Part shown: positions 34,783 to 45,665 of the stretch, in pieces
How positions within the stretch are numbered: position 1 is the first letter of the stretch
Layout: the number at the start of each line of letters is the position of its first letter
Assembly: GCF_001632365.1 (NCBI RefSeq)
Contig: NW_024468517.1
Span: 330,829 to 394,828, forward strand
DNA from: Laetiporus sulphureus 93-53
Taxonomy: Eukaryota > Basidiomycota > Agaricomycetes > Polyporales > Laetiporaceae
DNA: 64,000 nt
Reading direction: 5' to 3'
The notes under the pieces: model-generated
What the model was told of the DNA's origin: nothing
Seen by the model: only the letters and a program-made list of their open reading frames with translations
The model's database searches: none
Program-made: the position numbers and the translations under genes

Positions 34783-37296
34783 ATGACTTTGCGGAAACTG
34801 CTCGCTTTGTCGGTGCTGGCGGCATGGACCGTCGTTGGACATCCCCTCGACTCTCGTGCAGCGGATCCTATTGCAGCATTGTCCTATGCATCGTTTCAAG
34901 GCTCCACGTCCGGCGATGTATCGTCCTTCCTCGGTATGCCCTACGCGACTCCACCGTAAGTCTATTGGTCATCGCCGCTGAGTGTTGCACTGGAACAATT
35001 GTTTCTACGTCTTTGCCGTATAGGATCGGAAGTCTGCGCTTCGCAGCACCCCAGCCGCCTGTGACGATGGACGGTATACAAGACGCGACGAGCTTCGGAG
35101 CAGCGTGTCCTCAACAAGGGCTCGTCCTTCCCGAACTGCTTCCTTCGAACTTCTCGATCATTTCTTCTGGATCGCTAATCTCAGAAGACTGTATGTCCGG
35201 TTTCTTGGCGCTGTGGCTGTGATGCATATGTTCATGAGGGCCTCGACTGATCAGGCCTCTTCGTCAACATATGGAAACCGGCCTCCGCGGCAGCTGGAGA
35301 TAACCTCCCTGTGCTCTTCGTACGTCGAGCGTCTTGAAAATGTAGACCTGGTGACTGACTCATCTCCTGTCAGTGGATCTTCGGAGGTCCTGTCTTTGCT
35401 TTCAGTCACCAGGTGATGTCCTAATATTCGCCCGTAGGAGCATTCGAGATCGGGGATGCATCGCTGTACGACGGCGCGCTATATGTGGAACGATCTATTG
35501 CATTGGGCGAGCCAATAATACTCGTATCACACAACTATCGCGTGAACGGTGAGCGATATTGTGATTCAGTGATCTAAGATCGCAGCACTGACAACGTGCA
35601 TCAGCGTTCGGGTTCTTGGCAAGCGAGGAACTAGCAGCAGAGAATGCAACAAACATTGGACTCAGAGATCGTGCGTCTTGCAACCCATCGTCCGGCTAAT
35701 CGAGTCGCTTGACGTCACGACAACGTGTGTAGAAAGACTTGCAATGGAATGGGTTAATCAATATATCTCGGAATTCGGAGGCGACCCAGACAAAGTCACC
35801 ATGTGAGCACGGATATCTCATTCCAGCATGTCTTAGCGGTACTTACCAAGCGCAGCTGGGGAGAGAGTGCCGGCGCGTACTCTGTCGCTGCTCACCTGAT
35901 CTGGAATGACGGTGATACCGGAGGCCTGTTCCGAGCCGCTGTAATGGTGCGACTTCAAGCCGTCCTTCAAAGCTGCATTTTATTGACAAGCCACAACAGG
36001 AATCGGGTTTCCCGATATCGCTTGCGAACGTTTCGCAAGGGCAGCAATACTACGACCAGCTGGTACAGAACACAGGATGCTCTGGAGCATCTGATACGTT
36101 GTCATGCCTGCGCGAGACAGACTACACGGCGTTGCTCGCAGCGGTCGCAGAAAGCCCTAGTTTCTTCAGTTATCAGAGTCTGAACCTTGCGTGGGAGCCT
36201 CGCATCGATGGCGACATAATCGTCCGAAATGGGTACCGATACATCGAGATGGGCTTGTACGCGAAGGTTTGCGTTTTCGTGACCGAATACGTTCCATCTC
36301 TGACGCGATTATGTTCAGGTACCAGTGATCGCAGGCGACTGCTACGACGAAGGAACTTTGTTCTCATTCAGCAATGCCAACATCACGTTTGTCACCACCT
36401 CCTACGTATTGTCGTCTCCTTGCTAATTGGACGATGCGTATGTCTGCAGAACTGATGAAGAGTTCCTTGAATACATACATACCAAGTGCTGTTTTCTCAC
36501 TATAACCTGTAGGAAGCCTCACTCACCGCATATCATATTACACAGCTACATCACGATTGCTTCCGACTCGCAAATCGAAGCTGTGGGGGAGGCCTATCCC
36601 GCTGATCTCAGTGCTGTGCGTTGAAGACACGGGCCTTCGCATCTGCGATGCTAAAGATTGATATCCTTAGGGTTCCCCATATGACACGGGTATTTTCTAT
36701 GCCTTGACGTACGTATCCATCGTCTGATACTCAGAGTGTCGTGCTCTGATCACTTGGTAAAGCCCGCAGTTCAAGCGAATCGCATCGTTCCAGGGCGATT
36801 ATTATTGGCAGGCACCGCGCAGATTCTTCCTCTCGTACGCATCGCAAACGCAAGACACTTGGGCATACTGTGAGCCTCTTTATATCTACGGAAATTCTTA
36901 CTAAGTCAATATTATCTTGCCAGTGTACGAGCGCGGCAAATACATACCATATCTGGGCGCCGCTCATGGAACGGACCTACTCGAGTTTTGGTCAGATGTC
37001 GATTACATCGCAGTGGATGCTTTGAGTAAGCAACAATTGGATGCGATACGTTTGTACATGGCTGAAGTGTTGATGCAGTTAACTTTGCGACCAACGTCAA
37101 TCCGAATGCCCCTTCCGATCTCCCTTCTGGTGTCAGCCTACTGTCCGATATCACCTGGGATCAATGGGGCTCTGATACATCCGCCCCGCCATTGTTGACC
37201 TTCGTCGACCCTGCGCCTCTGGTCGAAATCACAACGGATACATATCGTGCATCCGCCATGAACCTTTTGAACGAGTTGGAGTCTCTGTTCCCTTGA
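34783..37296 (+). CDS. Secreted type-B carboxylesterase/lipase
   Basis: Sixteen exons, from 34783-34955 to 37079-37296, including 35374-35386 (13 bases, reading WIFG), give 553 residues in one frame. A signal peptide is clear (MTLRKLLALSVLAAWTVVG, cut near HP). The type-B signature LISEDCLFVNIWKP precedes the oxyanion loop WIFGGAFEIGD. Then come SHNYRVNAFGFLASEEL, EWVNQYISEFGGDP and IWGESAGAYSVAAH with the nucleophile Ser at about 226. Glu at about 352 (CYDEGTLF) and His at about 462 (GAAHGTDL) complete the triad. The family hydrolyses carboxylic esters outside the cell; the substrate is not predictable here. The difficult joins at 36386/36450 and 36485/36546 use GTTTGT and GTGCTG donors and are the only ones that restore the frame. 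The length is typical. Confidence 0.9.
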
Positions 37297-37960
37297 TATT
37301 CCATTTTAGTAGGATAGCGGCCGGGAGTGAATGGTGATTATCTGCATGTAAACGAGCCAACCTGGTCATTTCAAGTTCGTGATTGGCGATTCAAGTTTCC
37401 GACGATACATCCGTCAAACTTGAACGTGCTGAAGCCTAGTGCCACGCTCATGCTGGTGACTGACTCACGGAATTGTTCACTTGGCTGGGCGAGTCGTAGC
37501 CTATCGAAGAGAAATGTATATATCGAACTTCAAGCTTCAGAAGTAGTAGGATGAATGCCAGTGTGAGAAAAAACCGTGCTCATCGGGGCCTGAACTGTAC
37601 AATCCGGCGCACACAATATTCGCGACAACGTTCTTCGGGAAACACGGTGGCGATAGCAGCTTTGTTGTCGTACACTTTATTACACTAACGTCACCGACTG
37701 CGTAGAGTGCGCTGTGTTTGGAGCTAGCGCTGCTGCGGCGGAGGCAACTGTTGCTCACCGGAATGACATCCGCTCTCCAGTACCTGCTTGTCTCTTCCTG
37801 ACATTTACTCACAGCCCCATACCACCGGACATCCTGTCAACACCAATTCTCTCCTTCAACAGCCATCATATCACTGCCGCTCCCGTAAACAAGGCAGTGC
37901 GGCCTATGTTCCTCCGTTCAACGACTACAGGATAACTGCGTCCTCTCTGGGTCTGTCGTC
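37297..37960 (+). other. Intergenic, then probable lost N-terminal coding part of the next gene
   Basis: From about 37815 to 37955 one plus frame reads HTTGHPVNTNSLLQQPSYH, then AAYVPPFNDYRITASSLGLS. In the multicopy family of the next gene, a Pro-rich cytoplasmic tail of this kind precedes the membrane helix. Here it is one base out of frame with it. The first 500 bases show nothing. Confidence 0.45.
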
Positions 37961-38931
37961 ATGCTCATATGCACCCTCGCGGTCATCTTCCTGTCTACAT
38001 TGGCTCTCAATATCTGCATCCAGCCGGTACTATCGGCGGAGTACGCAACAGACCAGTATGTCATGAACCAGCGGCATGTTCAACGGGAATACGAGAATGG
38101 CGAGCTCCCGCCTGAAGAAGATACGATTGGATGGGTGGATCCACGGCTCAATGGCGGTCGCCTACTTGATGTGAGCAAAGAAGCACTCAAAAAGGTTTAA
38201 CTGACTCGGCTGCTCCTCCAGTTCACGACGACGCAGCTCGGCGAGCCGCTGAACGTGATTATCACGGCTCTTTCCGATCCATACATCCTTAGCGAGGCGG
38301 GCCTGCACAACTACGCAAAGTCGATAGGATACTCAGAGGAATGCCTCGGGCTGCACTACGGTGACATTCACGAAGCGGATCTGGGGGACGGGCTGGGGCG
38401 TAAGCCGGAGGTGTTTCTTGCGCGGCAAGACTACTTCCCCGTGATGGGCACATGTTGGGAGAGTGTGCGTGGAGGACATCATTTTCGTGCATGGAAGCAG
38501 AATGGGACAGTCGCGAACAGCGAGGCGTGGTTCATTGGGTACGTGGGGCAAGACCGTGCTTGTCACTGTTACATGCTAATGTCAGACCTCAGGGCTTCTG
38601 AGGAGAAGGTAAAGTACATTCGTAATGTAGGGATGCGGAGAGCTTACTGACGGAGTTGCAGGACTCGTCGAAGAACCATCAAATCATACCTGATGGGTAC
38701 AACCTGGGACGAAATTATCTCGTAGAGCGAGCAGTCGCGGGAACCCACTGGAACGGCATGTGGTGGAAGGCTGACGTCGAGTGGCGTGCTGGCCTACTAG
38801 AGAGGGGCAATCGAGGTTTGTACGCGATTGTTCTTCATGGCTACCACACATTTGACATGCTACACGCAGGCGTGAACCATGATATTAAACAGGACGGACT
38901 CGTCGCCATCCTCACAGTCATACGGCTTTGA
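37961..38931 (+). CDS. Single-pass membrane protein of a multicopy basidiomycete family
   Basis: Five exons (37961-38170, 38222-38538, 38593-38608, 38662-38815, 38870-38931) give 252 residues. A membrane helix MLICTLAVIFLSTLALNICI opens the frame. The conserved outer domain follows: GEPLNVIITALSDPYILSEA, LHNYAKSIGYSEECLGLHYG, MGTCWESVRGGHHFRAWKQN, SEAWFIGASEEK, HQIIPDGYNLGRNYLVERAV, HWNGMWWKADVEWRAGLLE, VNHDIKQDGLVAILTV. I recall this pattern from families with many copies in mushroom genomes; no function is known to me. Exon 3 has only 16 bases. The ATG at 37961 may not be the original start: a Pro-rich tail typical of the family lies just upstream, one base out of frame. Confidence 0.75.
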
Positions 38932-39339
38932 CCGGCCATCCAAGGCGCTGCTCTTCTGTGCTGCGATGTTCATAGCTCGCTTCATGGATTCTGCTATGCT
39001 CCCACCAGCATTAGTTATCTTTTATCTATAATCAACGGACTACTTAAATCTGGATCACAGCCTGCATATCGATGCTCCCGTAGATACTTGGGATCGCATC
39101 CAGTCTCTTGCAGCCTATCTACGCACTATCTATATATGCCTATAACTAGTCCGGCGATAATGCGTGATGCATATCCTACACCGCTGCTAGCATCCCTTTA
39201 GTCGTGCAATGTCTATCCCACACCACACTACATTTATGTATAACAAGTTACGGCCGTCAGATATAAGTATCGAGCATAGTCAAAGACGAATCTGTTGACG
39301 CCGACGGCCGACTAATCAGAGAGGCAATTATGAACAGCG
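38932..39339. other. Convergent intergenic region
   Basis: It lies between the membrane-protein gene (+) and the BTB gene (-). It is AT-rich with TATC/TATA-like runs near 39010-39145. No gene seen. Confidence 0.55.
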
Positions 39340-40842
39340 CTACCAGTGACCCACCTGGGAGTATACGACACGAAGTATTTGTTCGAACTTGCAACTGTTT
39401 CTCAGCAAAGCTTGGAAGTCATCAACGCCGTAATCTTCTCGGTCGAAAATCTCAATGAAGGCAGCTAGCAACAATGTTTGGTTTGGCACGTCATACGAGG
39501 GCTTTGGAGAACCCATCATATTGGCCCCAAAGAGGTCTGCCAGGCGAAGAATGACAGAAGTACCTCCGTTGGTAGAAATTGACAGAATTGGATCCACGGT
39601 TTCGCTCCAGTAGGGCGGCAGCTTGATCGAGCCTCGGTCGCCTGGAGAGAGATTCCCGGCAATGGACGACCAGACTTGCGCAGCTGTGTCGCGGCACTGC
39701 TTGCGATATAACAGGAAGCGGCGATATACCGCTGCGCTGACGGTTTCCATTAGAGTCATATATTGATCCCGATCTTCGGTTAGAGCGTAGCGTGCGGCTT
39801 CTTGAGCTTCCGTCTCCCAACCGAAACGCATGGCGGTGAAGTAGGCTGGAAGACCGCTGTCCGGGATCCGCTTCAGCAATTCTTTCTTCAAACATCCTAC
39901 AGCCCTCCTCATATCGTACTTGATGGCGGACTGCAATACTCCAATTAGTTCATCCCAATCCGTAAATTCGGGTTCTGGAACTGGGTAACAGAGTTGTAGC
40001 AGTTTAGCCAGAATTCCAGTCGATTCAGGTAGAGAGATAGTTTGACGGCTTGGACGGTGGAGGGGATCAAGCATTCTCGAAATGACGGGGGAGGCAAGAG
40101 TGAGTATCGGTAAGTGAACATAGAAGTCCATCCCATCTAAGGAGCGTAGGACGACATCTGCATTCGGATCCCGGAAGTACGCCACGAGACAACCTTGCTC
40201 GACAGCGGAGGAGCTCAATGAAGCATCCAATGTGGTTTGATGAGTAACGCAGAAATGAGCAGATGCGACATCTACACTCTGTGTATAGAACTGGAGGAGG
40301 CGATAGTATTCTCCCGTGGTCAGTTCATCCATCTCTGGAACGTAGCTGTCAATCTGGAGAGACGAAGTCTCGCGATACGCAATCGCAGCTGCTCTTGCCT
40401 CCTGCTCAAGACGGAGAGAGCAGGCGAGCACGTATGCTCGGAGGGGATCTCGGCGCGCGATGACTGTGAGTTTCTTCTTCAGCCTCGGTAACAGGTCCTC
40501 CATCTGATACTTGACTGCAGCTTTTAACACAGGACCCAGATCCGCTACTTTGTCTAGATCGGGATCCTCGACAGGGTAGCAGAAGCGGAGCAAGCGCCCA
40601 AGCGTCTCGCTGTCTTCTTCCATGTGAATGAGTGGGAGGCCTGCTTCTGGATGTACGTCACTGCCCGCAGGTTCCTCCGGTTGTGGCATGGCGAACATTG
40701 TCTCGAAGAAAGGTGAAGCGACGCTCATAATTGTGGTATGAACGCGAAAGTCCACGTTATCTGACGAGCGCAGAATGACATCCGCGCTTTGCTTGTTGAA
40801 GGGTGCAGGAGCATTGATGGTTGTTCCGTGACTCTGATCCAT
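39340..40842 (-). CDS. Tandem BTB/POZ domain protein
   Basis: One uninterrupted frame of 500 residues from the ATG at 40842 (MDQSHGTT). An upstream in-frame GTG is not used, and a GTGAGT...CAAG intron probably splits the 5' leader just before the ATG. The first BTB starts near residue 15: SADVILRSSDNVDFRVHTTI, ASPFFETMFAMPQ, then LLRFCYPVEDPDLDKVADLG and LKAAVKYQMEDLLPRLKKKL. A second copy at about 215 reads NADVVLRSLDGMDFYVHLPI, LASPVISRML, LLQLCYPVPEPEF and LQSAIKYDMRRAVGCLKKEL. Such tandem, kelch-less BTB proteins are abundant in Agaricomycetes and may be adaptors for Cul3 ligases. The lack of coding introns is unusual for this window. Confidence 0.88.
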   Translation of the reverse strand: MDQSHGTTINAPAPFNKQSADVILRSSDNVDFRVHTTIMSVASPFFETMFAMPQPEEPAGSDVHPEAGLPLIHMEEDSETLGRLLRFCYPVEDPDLDKVADLGPVLKAAVKYQMEDLLPRLKKKLTVIARRDPLRAYVLACSLRLEQEARAAAIAYRETSSLQIDSYVPEMDELTTGEYYRLLQFYTQSVDVASAHFCVTHQTTLDASLSSSAVEQGCLVAYFRDPNADVVLRSLDGMDFYVHLPILTLASPVISRMLDPLHRPSRQTISLPESTGILAKLLQLCYPVPEPEFTDWDELIGVLQSAIKYDMRRAVGCLKKELLKRIPDSGLPAYFTAMRFGWETEAQEAARYALTEDRDQYMTLMETVSAAVYRRFLLYRKQCRDTAAQVWSSIAGNLSPGDRGSIKLPPYWSETVDPILSISTNGGTSVILRLADLFGANMMGSPKPSYDVPNQTLLLAAFIEIFDREDYGVDDFQALLRNSCKFEQILRVVYSQVGHW

Positions 40843-41521
40843 AGCGAGTCCTTGCACTACTTCATGAAATGACTACATGCTAATACGGTGACGAGAATTG
40901 TGGTACTCACTAGGGCTCCTGTGCACCGCGAGCCAACCTCCAGAGAGAGTCGTTCAGTGTGAAGCCAGAGATAGGCGTACCGCACTATCGGAGAAGCTCA
41001 CCATCTTGAGACGCTCGATACTCCGAGAAAGTCTGACTCTCATGTAGAGGGAGTAGCATCCACGTGAGGCATGCGTTCCGTCTCAAACATCCGCATCATC
41101 CAGCAATGCGAGCTCTACGTACACTAGTGTGATTGAGCGCATTAGGTTTGTATCGCAATCAAGCTTCAAGGCAGTGCATTCGACGGATGTTTGGTATGTT
41201 AGCGCGTGAAACCAGTTTCGACCAATTGATGAGGGTTCGTCGACATCGTCAGTCCTCCACAAGACGCAGCCACGCATCTGAGGAGAGAGATATCGAGGAG
41301 AAGCAGAAAGCGAGGAGGCGCGCTGGTGCCCGGCAAGTGACAAGCCACGTGGAGTCTGTCAGTCTGTTGCCAAAGTGCCAGTCCTCCGTTTCACCCTCTG
41401 CTGCGGCGTGCAGCCCAGATTTCTTCGACTTTCATTGCGACCTCTGGTTGAGCCAAGGCCGGCATCCACGATCACAGTTTGCTTGTCTGGTCAGGTCTGA
41501 TAGATGGTGCATCACGCTGAT
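40843..41521. promoter_or_regulatory. Divergent region between BTB gene and AVL9
   Basis: 679 bases holding the leader of the BTB gene (with a probable leader intron, about 40849-40910 on the minus strand) and the AVL9 promoter. Other frames here look like noise. Confidence 0.4.
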
Positions 41522-44500
41522 ATGGAGGAGAGCACTGCCGCTGGCATCAACACCGAGAGGTATGCCTTGTTCGTTGCTATCAAGGTTCTTGACATGACAC
41601 TCGCAGACCGGAAGCAGTGGAAGCACCTCCTTCTGAGATGCCCAGTTCTCCAATCGACGATTTTGCATCTTCGGTCTTTCTGAATGCCCATCCTCTCCTG
41701 CATCACGAGACAGGAGAAAAGCACGAAGAGAGCTTTGACGATGCAACGTCCGATATAGCACTCTCAGACGATGGTGACACTGCATCACAACGCTCCATTG
41801 CGCTGTCTTCGCCTCCGCACTCGCCTCGCCACAGTGCCTCCAGCGCCGCTGTACATCAACCCAACGAGGAAACGTCCTCTGCGACCGCGCAGATCAACCT
41901 TGTCCGCGAGAGCTTGTCGTTTTCCAAGCGCAATACTATGGATACGGTCTTTAGCTCGGAGGTAGATGATGACCGGAGCCTCTTTACTCAAAGGCTCGAC
42001 GAGGGCGAGTCTCCCGTCTCTAGCGTCGCCCCATCTGTGAACGAAATCGAGAAGTCTCCAATTTTGGACGCAGGACCGTCGTCATCGCCGATTGTCTCCA
42101 CACCTCCTTCTCGACAATCGGACGTGCCCAGCAGGAGCGACACGGAGAGTCTCGCATCCTTCACCTCGGAGGCGACGTCCTACTCGAGAAAGGCAAGGCC
42201 GGAGTCTCTGCTACCTCAGGCCATGCAAGGTCCTCTCGTGCTTGGAATTGCTCTCGTGGACTTTGATCATATGGTAGGTTCTAGACAGCCACGCGCCGCT
42301 CTACGCTAAGCGTAGTCATAGGTTGGCCCTAAGATCGAATTTTCGAGAGGAGACATTTTCGAAGACGAGGAGATAGCCAAGATTCTCCCATTTCTTGCCC
42401 TGCCTGACGGTGCCCACCTAGTGAGCGTCTTGCACTCTCATTGACTTCCTCTGACCATGTACGCCAACAGACATCCGAAGACTATTCCTACTTTCACCTA
42501 GTGCCCTCTTCGCCCAATCCTAGTACCGTCTTCGGAATCTCGTCAGCACAACTGCTTTCCGGATTCAGCCTTGGGCTTACTGACATGAGCACAGATGTAA
42601 CCGACAAATCAGCACGTCTGAATTACTGGTGCGGGATGCCGATATGACGCGTTCTACGGTTCAGAAAGCAGTCGTCGTTCTTGCTTCCAAGCCTGTGTTT
42701 GGCCTCATCCGGTAAGTCCATGACTCAAATGTGCCTGTTCATTGTATGAGCTCTCTTATAGGGATCGACTTGGGGTGATCACACGGGCGTTGTTTGCTCA
42801 GCGTGACTTTTCTGACATGAGTATACTGGACGATTTCCACACGTCATTGGAGCGTTCTCTCCGAAGCCAAATGACGGAAAGTGGACTATATATGGGTCTG
42901 TACAACAGTTTTCGTATGTCTTCGCCGCTAATGCGTGTGCTTCAGGGACGAGTCTGTGAGTTTGAGCACCGCTGTACAATCGTTTCATGTGCTCATGTTT
43001 TCAGTCGGGAGCTGGTGCACACATTCCGACAGCGGACGCTTGTTCTCCTCAAGGCACTCATGCTGCAGAAGAAAGTAGGTTCTTCGCACATTTCATTTAG
43101 CCTGCATGTATATTGAACGACGCAGATCATGTTCTTTGGCCATCCTGTAGAACGGCTATGCACATATCAGTATTCGTTAATCACCCTCGTTCCTGGTACG
43201 ACAGAGGCTTTACAGATCACCTAGCGAGATTGCTGAAGAATTATTTCGGTAATCATTAGGTCTGCTACAGAACCTCGAAGATTGTGGCTCACCGCCGCTA
43301 GCGACTCGCGCCCAAACACTGTCACGCCCTACGTCATTACGTACTTCCGATCCGAAGAGCGTGATGGCATACGTCGGACTGCCACTTGACTTGTTTGGCA
43401 AGGTCAACATCTCGCAATGATTGCACACGCATCTTACTGATGAAATGGATGTGACAGGACGCATTCTTCCAACCATATCTACCTCTCCAGCAACTCGATA
43501 TGCTGAAAGACACGCAAGGCTGGTTATGCGGAAGCACCAACACGATCGTGACGCAGCAGAAGGAGGTCGATGTGCTGGTCAACGTAAGTCCTCACAAGCG
43601 ATTACTTTGTCAACTGCATCTCAACGCTCAATGTGCAGATTGAGACTGGCACTATGGAGTTCCGGGATCCGAAGCTCGAACGAGTGACGGGATTGACCCC
43701 TGCGGACAGGAAATGGATCGATGATATCGTGAAGGATGTCAACGAGGCATTCGTTGAAGATCCTACGCTCCCATTGGGCATGCAGTAAGTTCGGTCCTGT
43801 CTTCTTGCGGCAACAATGTCCAATGATGTCGTCAGTTTCAAGGGTAGTGATGACTATTTACGAGAGAAGGTTGGTGATCTGTTGCGATTCTCAGACGAGA
43901 CGCATCGTTTATTCACGGTCTGACGCTAGTTCAACGAGTATATCTCGGGCGCATTGGCAAGTGTGAAGTATGCTGCTTTCTTATCCAAGGCACATGGCGG
44001 TGGTGTCTCCATTATGGATGGCGCAGGTAACACGTTTTCGGTACACGAGTGTTGGAAGAAGAGCTGACGCGTTGATCCAAAGGGGATCCCAATTCAGCGC
44101 AAGACTTCAACCCTTTCTGGATTCAAGAGTTCAAGAAGACCAATGCGTACGAAGTATGGGAGCGTGTCACAGATCCGATGCTCTTCGATATCGTCGAAGC
44201 GCGGTGTGTCTTGTTTGCTTCAATTGGCCGCTGCCGTCATTGAATTTGCATATTTGGCAGGCATCCGTGCAGCGAGAAGCCGTCTGTGGTTTCTGATATA
44301 GGGCTCCGGCTGTCTGAGGGCATCCAAGAACTGAAACTTGATCAGCAACTTGCGCCTACGCGGGAGGCCATTTCACGCACGTTCGCCGTTGGCTCGACTA
44401 ACCTCTTCAAAGCTGTGGAGGGTGTTCGTAGTAGATGGGCATCGCGAACCACGAGTTCATCTAGCAGTGGTCAGAATACTCCGATGGCATCTGCTACTAC

Positions 44501-45077
44501 CTCAACAGACGGGTCGGCAGGTACAACCAGCACATCAAGCAGTGCAGATGATATGAACAAGGCGGATACAAGTGTGGATAGTTCCTCCTCGCCGGGACCA
44601 GCGTTGGGACAGTTACGCAGAGGGACATCGGATGGGCCACAGCCTGCAAAGCGCCAGAGCGGGTTGCGGCCACTCAGTATGGCAATGACCCACCCTGTGC
44701 CACCACCGCCCCCCGATCAGAGTCGGTTCAGTGGATGGGTCGGCTCGTTCTTCGCTCAGCGGGTGTCTCGGGCTTCCATGGCATCATCGTCCTCGCGGTC
44801 AACGAGCGGCACAGGGAGTCCGAGCCAGTCACCGCGCAACTCTACGCCCGTAGCGACGCCTCCCCCGCTGCCAGCGAGAGACAGCATGAGCAATGCATCG
44901 GTCACGGAGAGCATGAGACTGCACGAGCAGAAGTTGGTGGAGGAGGAGGAGGAGGAGGAGGAGGAGGAGGAGGAGGAGGAGTTGCAGCCTAGGAACCTGG
45001 ACGAGATGGACACCAGCCAGACGGCTGAGCATGGACAGCTTGAAGCCGAGCCAGCGGGTACTGGCATGGCTCTTTGA
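41522..45077 (+). CDS. AVL9: AVL9 homologue (DENN-type secretory pathway protein), apparent one-base deletion
   Basis: Sixteen exons from 41522-41559 to 44261-45077; about 919 residues if the frame is intact. After an acidic Ser-rich N-terminus, the AVL9/DENN region reads GPLVLGIALVDFDHMVGPKI, EFSRGDIFEDEEIAKILPFL, ALPDGAHLTSEDYSYFHLV, KPVFGLIRDRLGVITRALFA, SLRELVHTFRQRTLVLLKAL and WLCGSTNTIVTQQKEVDVL. The tail is Ser-rich with 14 Glu in a row. In yeast Avl9 acts in exit from the Golgi to the plasma membrane. The start lies in a 38-base exon joined at 41559/41607, which extends the frame upstream of the ATG at 41638. Exon 42946-42955 has only 10 bases. In exon 43127-43195 the frame breaks at about 43140: IMFFG is followed one base out by HPVERLCTYQYSL. 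Confidence 0.85.
44940..44981 (+). repeat. GAG trinucleotide repeat coding for polyglutamate
   Basis: Fourteen uninterrupted GAG codons within the last exon of AVL9. Pure triplet repeats of this length are often polymorphic. Confidence 0.9.
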
Positions 45078-45665
45078 TATAGAGGAACTTTCGACCTGTT
45101 CACCATGTTTTACGGTATTGTTATATTGTTTGGTTTTCGCATGTTACTCAAGCCTCGTACAGTCAGTTAATACAGTCCGCCGTCTATCGCAAACTAATTG
45201 TATTTGTGCATCCTTCGACATGAATCGTGGGTGAGGGCGAGGCGCGTCAGAGGCGCTTCCTTACTCACAATCGTTTCTAACGCTGGGCGCGAGTTTTTCA
45301 ATGTGCTAAACAGAATGCTTTCTCTACGCCAGGAAACGGAATCCAGCCGAATAGTCTGCTCCATAACGAAGGAGGTGACATTCCAGGGTGCCACTAAATG
45401 TAAGCTGCGCTGCTGACTGTGTTTCTCCTCCCGCAGTTGCCGTGCCAGGTTCCATATGTCGAACTCTTATCGACTAGCAAAGCAAAACATTGTCAAGGTG
45501 TATGCTCAAGCGATTAGTTCGATGTAGCACATTGGGCAGAGGGTGCGATGGTGACAATTCTGTGCGTGTGGTTTAACTTTCGAACCGAGTGCCATCGCGG
45601 CGTACCCTATGCGTGCTTCCAGAGGAAGTCGCGGATCAGCTTCGCTCCTGCATAACATGTAATTG
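45078..45665. other. Intergenic
   Basis: Spacer between two plus-strand genes; short frames on both strands without family signal. The promoter of the orphan gene should lie near 45550-45660. Confidence 0.5.

Noticed and set aside
37537..37812. 91-codon minus-strand frame with several Cys
   Set aside because: No signal peptide, no Cys pattern and no extension by splicing.
39010..39145. TATC/TATA-rich stretch as replication origin or centromere piece
   Set aside because: It is short and ordinary for a fungal 3' intergenic region; nothing specific supports an origin.
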